Assembly: GCA_013140785.1 (NCBI GenBank)
Contig: JABFRZ010000599.1
Span: forward strand, 1 to 7,199
Length of the DNA stretch: 7,199 bases
Direction of reading: 5' to 3'
DNA from: Planctomycetota bacterium
GTDB taxonomy: Bacteria > Planctomycetota > UBA1135 > GCA-002686595
Shown: piece by piece, positions 1 to 4,547 of the stretch
How the letters are laid out: the number at the start of each line of letters is the position of its first letter
Numbering within the stretch: position 1 is the stretch's first letter
Notes under the pieces: model-generated
Seen by the model: the letters and a program-made list of their open reading frames with translations, nothing else
Told to the model about the DNA's origin: nothing
Database searches by the model: none
Made by a program: the position numbers and the translations under genes

Positions 1-492
1 GTCGAGGGGACGGCCTACTGGCCGAAGGGGATGACCCTGGAGAAGAAGGTCGCGGCGGTCGACGACTTCCTGGCGCCGCGTTGGTTCAAGACGGTGACGC
101 GCGCGACCTGGGTGGCAGGCAATTTCGTGGCCACGGATTACTCGATCGACGAGTCGCGCGGCCGGCCGGTGGCCGACCGCGCCAACGAGCCGCCGCTGCC
201 CGTGCTGATCCGCTACCTGTGCGAGTTCCACGCCTCGGACCTGGCGCCCGACCTCGCGCAGCTCGAGCTCCCGCTCCTGCTGGTCCAGCCGACGTTCACC
301 GAAGGCCTGCGCTCCGACACGAAGCGCTCCTACCTGTCGAGCTACTTCGAGGAACCCTGGCAGGGGTTCTCCGCGCAGCGCCCCGAGACCGAGACGATCC
401 ACCTCGACGGCGCCGGCATCTTGGTGATGGACGATCGGCCGGCCGAGGTCGAGCAGGCGATCGCGGGCTTCCTGGAGCGCCACGCGCATTAG
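1..492 (+). CDS. Alpha/beta hydrolase family protein, C-terminal part (5' end outside window)
   Basis: The frame is open from base 1 to a TAG at 490-492, giving 163 visible residues. Family members usually run about 270-330, so I take the ATG at 31 as internal and the gene as cut by the window edge. The visible part fits the cap and last third of an alpha/beta-hydrolase fold: a strand LPLLLVQP (visible residues 90-97), a Tyr/Trp-rich helix region, then the final strand and helix with GAGILVMDDRP followed by a hydrophobic helix ending in GFLERHAH. The nucleophile elbow would lie upstream and is not seen. The catalytic histidine is normally in a GAGHF-like turn; here that residue is Ile (codon 418-420), so activity is uncertain. 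I recall hydrolase subgroups with a similar ARIF-DDQP turn, which would make this a subgroup trait. The substrate cannot be told. It converges on the lipoprotein gene at 599-1171. Confidence 0.72.
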   Translation, partial: VEGTAYWPKGMTLEKKVAAVDDFLAPRWFKTVTRATWVAGNFVATDYSIDESRGRPVADRANEPPLPVLIRYLCEFHASDLAPDLAQLELPLLLVQPTFTEGLRSDTKRSYLSSYFEEPWQGFSAQRPETETIHLDGAGILVMDDRPAEVEQAIAGFLERHAH

Positions 493-548
493 CCGATCGG
501 AGACCTCCGCGCCCTTCCATCTCCGCGGTGCGTGTTCCTCTGCTCCGA

Positions 549-574
549 GAATCCTCGCGCCGTGCGAAGGATTC
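549..574. terminator. Hairpin between convergent genes, possible bidirectional terminator
   Basis: GAATCCT (549-555) pairs exactly with AGGATTC (568-574). The stem continues with CGC (556-558) against GCG (564-566) after a single bulged A (567), leaving a five-base loop GCCGT. It lies in the 106-bp gap between two genes that end facing each other, where a shared terminator would be expected. There is no T-tract on either side, so it is not a canonical intrinsic terminator. The structure is seen directly; the role is inferred. Confidence 0.4.
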
Positions 575-598
575 CAGTGGTAGTAGCCCAGCGCAAGC

Positions 599-1171
599 TC
601 AGAAGCTCCAGCGCAGCGCGAGCAGGATCTCGGCGGCCGCGGCGTCGCGCGACGCACCCAGGACGTCGTAGTCGGACCCGTCGGCCGACTGGCCTTCGAG
701 GCCGATCGAGAAGCCGCCGTGCACGACCACGAACGTCCCGACGTGCGCGTAGACGCCGAGGCTGGCATCGTTCTCGGTCACCTCCGCCAAGGTCCCCGGG
801 CGCGTCACCTCTGCGTGCGCCAGACGCGGACCGGCTCCCACGCACAGGATGAGCCAATCGGCCGGGCGCCACTCCCAGGACGCGCCGAGGCGGAAGTCGA
901 GGAAGTCCGCGCTGCGCGCCACGCTCTCGTCCTTCGATTTGGCGTGCGCGTACTGGATCCCGAACTCCATTCCCGAGGGCCACCCGGGCTTGCGTCCGCT
1001 CCAGGTCAGCGCGCCGAGCACGCGCGCGTCGAGTGGCGCCCAGGACGGCTCGTCCATCCCGTGCGGCCCGAAGGAGAACTCCATGCTCCGCCAGCTGGGT
1101 TCCGCGTGCGGCGCGGACGCGCAGGCGCCCAAGAGAGGGAGGAAGAGGAGGGCTCCGCGGGCGAGGTCCAT
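599..1171 (-). CDS. Putative outer-membrane lipoprotein with beta-barrel-like body
   Basis: 190 residues. The start at 1171 is chosen because it gives a clean lipoprotein signal: Met-Asp-Leu-Ala-Arg, a hydrophobic stretch, then the lipobox LGAC with Cys17 as the expected lipidated residue. The frame is open far upstream, so length alone would mislead. After a short Pro/Ser/Trp linker, the protein alternates polar and hydrophobic residues with many Gly and aromatics. Strand-like segments lie near 68-75, 90-114, 137-161 and 178-190. It ends in LALRWSF, and a terminal Phe is typical of outer-membrane barrel proteins inserted by BAM. I do not recognise a named family; it resembles generic 'outer membrane beta-barrel' hypotheticals. 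A lipid anchor together with a barrel-type C-terminus is unusual. No good ribosome-binding site precedes the start. It is divergent from the repair gene at 1355 and shares a 183-bp spacer with it. Confidence 0.68.
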   Translation of the reverse strand: MDLARGALLFLPLLGACASAPHAEPSWRSMEFSFGPHGMDEPSWAPLDARVLGALTWSGRKPGWPSGMEFGIQYAHAKSKDESVARSADFLDFRLGASWEWRPADWLILCVGAGPRLAHAEVTRPGTLAEVTENDASLGVYAHVGTFVVVHGGFSIGLEGQSADGSDYDVLGASRDAAAAEILLALRWSF

Positions 1172-1190
1172 GGGCGCAAGGCTAGGCGCA

Positions 1191-1228
1191 GCGTCGAGCG
1201 TGCTCGATACGCTCGAGGAACTCGACGC
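1191..1228. promoter_or_regulatory. Phased TCGA dyad block upstream of lipoprotein gene
   Basis: GCGTCGAG (1191-1198) is inverted as CTCGACGC (1221-1228). A nested alternative stem pairs TCGAGCG (1194-1200) with CGCTCGA (1210-1216) around a nine-base loop. The tetramer TCGA occurs at 1194, 1204, 1213 and 1222, that is, every 9-10 bp, close to one helical turn. It starts 20 bp before the lipoprotein start codon, so it could be an operator for that gene or structure in its 5' leader. TCGA is common in this genome's codons, so chance is a real alternative. Confidence 0.25.
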
Positions 1229-1238
1229 GTCCCCCCTT

Positions 1239-1265
1239 GTGGGTACACACGACCTGGCTGCCAGG
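1239..1265. promoter_or_regulatory. Two adjacent dyads in the divergent spacer, possible operator
   Basis: The stretch 1239-1250 is an imperfect palindrome, GTG-G-GTAC-A-CAC. Two bases later, 1253-1265 is a perfect 6-1-6 inverted repeat (CCTGGC, T, GCCAGG). Both lie roughly midway between the divergent starts at 1171 and 1355, the usual position for a regulator controlling both directions. I found no convincing -35/-10 pair here. The symmetry is seen; regulator binding is inferred. Confidence 0.3.
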
Positions 1266-1354
1266 CTTGCCGCAACTCGCCCTTCTACGGACACTCGCCG
1301 TGAGCGCCGCGCGGACGAAGCCCTACACGCTCTCCCATCCTGTCCGAGAACGCC

Positions 1355-2158
1355 ATGCCTGCCGCCAAAGGCTCGACGAAGAAGGCCGCCGCTCGAAAGC
1401 CCGCCAAGACTCCGCCGCCGCGGATGACGGTCGCCGAGACCATGCGCGAGCTGAAGAAGGCCGGCTCCGCGCAGGCACGCAAGACCTACGCCCGTCATGG
1501 CGCCGCAGGGCCGATGTTCGGCGTCAGCTTCGCCACGTTGAAGGCGCTGACGAAGGCGATCGACGTCGATCACGAACTCGCGCTCGCGCTGTGGGACACC
1601 GGCAACTTCGACGCGCGGAACCTCGCCGTGAAGATCGTCGATCCCGCGCGGATGACGTCGGACAACCTCGACCGCTGGGCGCGCGAGACGTCGGCAGCGC
1701 GAATGTGCGGCGGCTACGTCGGCATGCTCGCGGCCGAGGGTCCGCTGGGCGCGAAGAAGGCCGCCCAGTGGCTCGCCTCGAACGACGGCCGTCATCGCAG
1801 CGCCGGGTGGGTGCTGCTTGGGCAGCTGGCCCAGCGCGACGAGACGACGCCAGACGCCCTCTTCGAGAAGCGCCTGGTCGAGATCGAGCGCACCATCCAC
1901 GCCGCGCCGAACTCCGAGCGCGAGGGGATGAACATGGCGGTCATCGCGATCGGCTGCCGGAGCCCCGGCCTGCGCAAGGCCGCGATCGCCGCCGCGAAGC
2001 GCACGGGCAAGGTCGAGGTCGATCACGGTGACACTGCCTGCAAGACGCCGGACGCGGCGGAGTCCATCGAGAAAGCCTGGGCATACGCGAAGTCGAAGGG
2101 CTTCGAATCGCCGGCGGCGCAGGAGCGCTCGCGGGAGACGCCTCGGCGGAGGTGCTGA
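1355..2158 (+). CDS. DNA alkylation repair protein, AlkD-like HEAT-repeat family
   Basis: 267 residues. The family is recognised from several blocks of the DNA alkylation repair group (HEAT-like helical repeats that wrap DNA; the AlkD branch removes N3- and N7-alkylated purines): FGVSFATLKALTK (55-67), LALALWDTGNFDARNLA (75-91) and the strongly conserved C-terminal block GKVEVDHGDTACKTPDA (218-234). Its best match is the branch common in environmental bacteria rather than Bacillus AlkD itself. The Trp-Trp-Asp-Thr-Val-Asp type motif carrying AlkD's catalytic Asp is not visible; the corresponding region appears to read SAARMCGGYV (113-122). Glycosylase activity is therefore unproven. Residues 5-20 form a Lys/Ala/Pro tail that probably adds DNA contact. 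The protein ends RRRC, like the basic Cys-terminated tails I recall in relatives. The ATG at 1355 is the first in frame, with only a weak GAG upstream. It is divergent from the lipoprotein gene and 408 bp from the next gene. Confidence 0.85.
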   Translation: MPAAKGSTKKAAARKPAKTPPPRMTVAETMRELKKAGSAQARKTYARHGAAGPMFGVSFATLKALTKAIDVDHELALALWDTGNFDARNLAVKIVDPARMTSDNLDRWARETSAARMCGGYVGMLAAEGPLGAKKAAQWLASNDGRHRSAGWVLLGQLAQRDETTPDALFEKRLVEIERTIHAAPNSEREGMNMAVIAIGCRSPGLRKAAIAAAKRTGKVEVDHGDTACKTPDAAESIEKAWAYAKSKGFESPAAQERSRETPRRRC

Positions 2159-2249
2159 AGCGGTCAGGCGCTGGCGGCGGCCGATCGAAGACGAACTCGT
2201 GGTCAGGCCGCGTACGGCGGCGTTCGAGCTTGATGCGCGTGGCGCGCAC

Positions 2250-2275
2250 GAGCACCACCATCGAGGACGGTGCTC
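2250..2275. terminator. Hairpin 92 bp after the repair gene
   Basis: GAGCACC (2250-2256) is perfectly inverted as GGTGCTC (2269-2275) around a 12-base loop. It is the first strong dyad downstream of the repair gene's stop codon. No run of T follows, so it could equally be a transcript-stabilising 3' structure. Confidence 0.3.
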
Positions 2276-2346
2276 ATGGTCCAGGTCAGAGCCTTGGTCG
2301 GGCCGGAAGGCGAATCCGCCGTCCACGGCTCCTCCAGGTCATCCAG

Positions 2347-2397
2347 TGCCGAAGGACACCTTTTCGGCAGGGGCCGGCAGGATGGCCAGCCGGCGCC
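2347..2397. terminator. Tandem GC-rich hairpins, possible terminator pair
   Basis: The first stem pairs TGCCGAA (2347-2353) with TTCGGCA (2363-2369), seven base pairs with a nine-base loop. Directly after it, 2370-2378 pairs with 2389-2397 (GCCGGC core, one mismatch, ten-base loop). Two back-to-back stems in a gene-free stretch suggest transcription or transcript ends here. The run of four T at 2361-2364 lies within the first hairpin rather than after it. The structures are seen; the function is inferred. Confidence 0.35.
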
Positions 2398-2566
2398 AAC
2401 GGGTCGGTCCTGGATCGGCAGGCGTTCGGGACGCTGCGGGCCGCACTCGGCCGGCCGCGGCGAGGGCTCGGGTCAGGCGCGGGAGGGTCTCGTGCCCGCG
2501 TCGGGAAGTGTGGCGCAGCGCAGTCTCGGGCCGCCGCCCAGCTGATAGCATGACCTCGATCTCTCC

Positions 2567-2584
2567 ATGAAGACGATGAAGACG
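2567..2584 (+). repeat. Tandem duplication of the oxygenase start (2 x 9 bp)
   Basis: ATGAAGACG occurs twice head to tail, so the protein begins Met-Lys-Thr-Met-Lys-Thr. Both copies are in frame and give two possible start codons nine bases apart. A slippage duplication is the simplest origin. Confidence 0.8.
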
Positions 2585-3757
2585 ATCCCTGCCTTCTACT
2601 TCGACCGGGGCGAGCTCGCGCGCCTGGCCGAGCGCCACAGCGAAGCGTTCAAGACGGCCAAGCCGTTCCAACACGTGGTCCTGGAGGACTTCCTGCCGGC
2701 CGAGGTCATCGACCTCCTGGTGCGCGAGTTTCCCGGTCCCGACGACATCGAGTGGCAGCTGCACGGCCCCGGTCGCACGGCCTGGAAACGCGACAAGCGT
2801 GTGGACAAGCTCGCCACGGACGACGAGGCCAGCTTCGGCCCGTTCACGCGCCACTTCATGGGTCAGCTCAACTCGGGTCCGTTCCTCGCGTTCCTCGAGC
2901 GGCTCACCGGCACCCAGGGGATCTTCCCCGACGTCTCGTACAACAACTGCGGCCTGCACTCCACCGGACGCGGCGGCCGACTGATGATGCACACGGATGT
3001 CAACCGGCACCCGCTGGGGCTCAAGATGCACCAGTACCTCAACCTGCTCCTGTACCTGAACCCGGACTGGAAGGAGGAGTACGGCGGTCACCTCGAACTC
3101 TGGGACAGGCAGCACCAGCCGGTGAAACGCATCTTGCCCATCGCAAACCGCGTGGCGCTCTTCAACACCGGGACGCGCTCGCTGCACGGCCATCCACACC
3201 CGCTGACGTGCCCGCCGGGCCGCAGGCGCAACAGCTTGGCGGTGTACTACTACCTACGCGAGCGGCCTGCGAGCGAGGAGTACGCGGGCCTGCAGCGCTC
3301 GGTGCACTGGGTGCCGGCGACGGAAGAAGATCGCGCCTTCGCACGCGCAGGCCGCGCGAAGGGGCTGGCGCGACTCGCCCCGTTCGAGGGACAGACCATC
3401 GGCATCGGCGTCGATCTGATCCCCTTCGAGTTGCCGCGCGAGCTGATCGACGAACGCTCGCGGACCATTCCGCTCTACTTCCTGAAGCCGAGCGACTTCG
3501 GCGACCGACAGGCCTTTGGAGCCGCCCACCTGCGCGCGGCGATCACCCGCCATGCCCGCGACGAGGCCGAGTTCTTCAAGGCCTATCAACCGATCGCGCT
3601 GCTGGGCACGTCCTCGGGCGCGAATGCCATGGACCCGCGACTGATCACCTGCCTCCTGGACGCGGACGGCGAGATGTTCGCCTTGGCTGGCCCCGATACG
3701 TCCGAGCTCGTCTGGGTCGGCTACCTCGACGACGTGCTCGACATGGTCCGGCGCTGA
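2567..3757 (+). CDS. 2OG-Fe(II) oxygenase (prolyl-4-hydroxylase-like) with extra C-terminal region
   Basis: 396 residues. The double-stranded beta-helix core is clear: HTD at 142-144 supplies two iron ligands, SLHGHP at 205-210 the distal histidine (probably His207), and RNS at 221-223 the arginine that binds 2-oxoglutarate. The blocks LNLLLYLNPDW (158-168), YGGHLELWD (172-180) and SLAVYYYL (223-230) match the 2OG-FeII_Oxy_3 type found in many bacteria, which hydroxylates peptides or small molecules; the substrate here is unknown. The core ends near residue 235. The remaining ~160 residues (including FELPRELIDER, IPLYFLKPSD and a C-terminal VWVGYLDDVLDMV) match nothing I recognise. In-frame TGA-TAG stops at 2543-2548 leave ATG 2567 as the earliest ATG, but a nine-base duplication makes ATG 2576 an equal candidate. 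No clear ribosome-binding site is present. No signal peptide is seen, so it is probably cytoplasmic. It is convergent with the DUF1569 gene. Confidence 0.88.
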   Translation: MKTMKTIPAFYFDRGELARLAERHSEAFKTAKPFQHVVLEDFLPAEVIDLLVREFPGPDDIEWQLHGPGRTAWKRDKRVDKLATDDEASFGPFTRHFMGQLNSGPFLAFLERLTGTQGIFPDVSYNNCGLHSTGRGGRLMMHTDVNRHPLGLKMHQYLNLLLYLNPDWKEEYGGHLELWDRQHQPVKRILPIANRVALFNTGTRSLHGHPHPLTCPPGRRRNSLAVYYYLRERPASEEYAGLQRSVHWVPATEEDRAFARAGRAKGLARLAPFEGQTIGIGVDLIPFELPRELIDERSRTIPLYFLKPSDFGDRQAFGAAHLRAAITRHARDEAEFFKAYQPIALLGTSSGANAMDPRLITCLLDADGEMFALAGPDTSELVWVGYLDDVLDMVRR

Positions 3758-3786
3758 CCTTCGGATCGCTCCAGGTCTTGTCGCCG

Positions 3787-3817
3787 GCTCGAACTCGCGC
3801 TCGCGCTAGCTCGAACT
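3787..3817. repeat. Short direct repeat in convergent gap
   Basis: GCTCGAACT occurs at 3787-3795 and again at 3809-3817, separated by GC-alternating sequence. It lies in the 209-bp gap (3758-3966) between the convergent oxygenase and DUF1569 genes. The rest of that gap holds only weak dyads, such as GGTCT (3774-3778) against AGACC (3822-3826), and no strong terminator. I assign no function. Confidence 0.3.
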
Positions 3818-3873
3818 TCCAGACCCCTGCGCCTGCGCTTGCCGTCGGCGTAGGAGCGCCACGCCCCAGCTGT

Positions 3874-3966
3874 TCAGCGCACGTCGATGTCCAGCTCGCG
3901 CGGCTCGAGGCTGCGGACACCGGACTTCGTGACTTGGAATCCGGACGCCCTTCTGGCAACCCGCGC
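3874..3966 (-). other. 30-codon in-frame continuation after the DUF1569 stop
   Basis: Beyond the TGA at 3967-3969 the same minus-strand frame stays open for 30 more codons to a second TGA at 3874-3876. Its last 21 codons mostly end in G or C and give plausible protein sequence (SGFQVTKSGVRSLEPREL, then DIDVR). The DUF1569 protein is complete at the first stop and no start codon is evident inside, so this is not called as a gene. It may be the 3' remnant of another gene, a readthrough extension, or chance in GC-rich DNA. Confidence 0.25.
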
Positions 3967-4416
3967 TCACACCCCGAACTGGCGCAGGTGGTGGTCGAGG
4001 TGCTTCCACTGCAGCGTGTCCCATTCTTCCGCCGTCATCGGCCCGAAGAACGGGTGCTCCTCCTTCGTGACGCCGACCGGACCGCCTTCGCCGAAGCGCT
4101 TCACCAACCCGAGCAGCATCTGCTTCTCCCGTCCGAAGTCCTTGCCGGGGCCGACCCGGAACTCCGGAGCGGTCGGCATGTTCCGGCCGAACACGCCCGG
4201 CTTCATCAGCTTCTTCTTCGCCAGGCGCCCGAACAGCAGTCCGATCAGCCCGCGCTTCAGCTTCAGATCGCCGAGTGCGACCCGCAGCGCCACCGCGCAG
4301 TGCGCCAGCATCTCGCCCGCCTCCATCTTGCCCCACTGACGCGGAGAGTCGGAACGGAGCGAGTGGAGGCGCGCGAGCATGCTCTCGGATGCCCGGAAGA
4401 GGGAGGGAGTCGTCAT
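3967..4416 (-). CDS. DUF1569 / DinB-like four-helix protein
   Basis: 149 residues from the ATG at 4416. A GTG at 4431 is also in frame, but GGAG at 4426-4429 sits nine bases before the ATG, which favours 4416. The family is recognised by MEAGEMLAHCAVALRVALGD (31-50), a middle segment GVFGRNMPTAPEF, and the ending HPFFGPMTAEEW followed by WKHLDHHLRQFGV. These match DUF1569, small proteins in the DinB/YfiT metal-binding four-helix-bundle fold. His39, His139 and His143 are at positions consistent with the three-histidine metal site of that fold. Some DinB relatives are thiol-dependent transferases or hydrolases, but no activity is known for DUF1569. Length is normal and there is no signal peptide, so it is probably cytoplasmic. 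It is divergent from the glycoside hydrolase gene (131-bp spacer) and convergent with the oxygenase gene. Confidence 0.85.
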   Translation of the reverse strand: MTTPSLFRASESMLARLHSLRSDSPRQWGKMEAGEMLAHCAVALRVALGDLKLKRGLIGLLFGRLAKKKLMKPGVFGRNMPTAPEFRVGPGKDFGREKQMLLGLVKRFGEGGPVGVTKEEHPFFGPMTAEEWDTLQWKHLDHHLRQFGV

Positions 4417-4425
4417 GGGCTTCGA

Positions 4426-4429
4426 CTCC
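4426..4429 (-). promoter_or_regulatory. Shine-Dalgarno GGAG for the DUF1569 gene
   Basis: GGAG on the minus strand, nine bases before ATG 4416. It overlaps the alternative GTG at 4431, which would place this motif inside the coding sequence, so it argues for the ATG. It is the clearest ribosome-binding site in the window; most other starts here lack one. Confidence 0.55.
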
Positions 4430-4492
4430 ACGGCCCGCGCGCGGCTCCGTCAAGTTCTCGCTGATCCCGAGCGGGGAACCGAGCGCGTCTTG

Positions 4493-4531
4493 CCGGCTGG
4501 GCCGGAATGCCATTCACTTCTCGCCTGCGAG
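4493..4531. promoter_or_regulatory. Three consecutive dyads upstream of the glycosidase gene
   Basis: Three perfect inverted repeats follow one another: CCGGC-TGG-GCCGG (4493-4505), GAATG-C-CATTC (4505-4515) and CTCGC-CT-GCGAG (4520-4531). The block ends 16 bp before the glycosidase ATG at 4548, in the divergent spacer with the DUF1569 gene. An operator, or a folded 5' leader limiting access to the start codon, would both fit. No ribosome-binding site is visible between the block and the ATG. The symmetry is seen; the role is inferred. Confidence 0.35.
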
Positions 4532-4547
4532 CCCGTCCGCGTACGCC

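Larger units (their letters stand above)
2159..2566. other. 408-bp gene-free stretch with multiple hairpins
   Basis: This lies between the repair protein and oxygenase genes, which face the same way. Open frames exist on both strands here but translate to Arg/Gly/Pro/Ser-rich sequence with no recognisable motif, as expected from random high-GC DNA. What it does hold is a series of stem-loops: 2250-2275, 2347-2369, 2370-2397 and 2478-2500. The last pairs CGCGGG (2478-2483) with CCCGCG (2495-2500) around an 11-base loop, 66 bp before the oxygenase start. The stretch probably carries the 3' end of the repair gene's transcript and the promoter of the oxygenase gene, but no clear -35/-10 pair could be picked. 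Confidence 0.55.

Noticed and set aside
1267..1295. Possible promoter TTGCCG with GACACT at 17-bp spacing before the repair gene
   Set aside because: The -10 match is only three of six bases, and such matches occur by chance in this composition.
2159..2261. Minus-strand segment reading PDHEFVFDRPPPAPDRF, reminiscent of the start of AHSA1/SRPBCC proteins
   Set aside because: The similarity is a few residues only, runs straight into antisense of the repair gene, and no later SRPBCC motifs follow in any frame.
599..2326. 575-codon minus-strand frame covering the lipoprotein and the whole repair gene region
   Set aside because: Only its last 190 codons look like protein; the upstream part is Arg/Ala-rich antisense of the repair gene. 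High GC makes stop codons rare, so long shadow frames are expected.
2152..2553. GTG-initiated plus-strand frame overlapping the repair gene's stop
   Set aside because: The overlap suggests coupling, but the translation is Arg/Gly/Ser-rich with no motif, and the region is better explained as non-coding with hairpins.
2339..3199. 286-codon minus-strand frame opposite the oxygenase, rich in Val/Glu/Leu
   Set aside because: It reads smoothly but is antisense to conserved iron-binding motifs of a well-supported gene, and no family features were recognised.
3781..3830. TTCGA-containing minus-strand stretch resembling a tRNA T-arm
   Set aside because: No acceptor, D-arm or anticodon stem pairing could be built around it.
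2752..4464. 570-codon plus-strand frame across the oxygenase and DUF1569 genes
   Set aside because: It is frame-shifted relative to the clear oxygenase and antisense to DUF1569, with Arg/Pro/Ala-rich sequence and no motifs.
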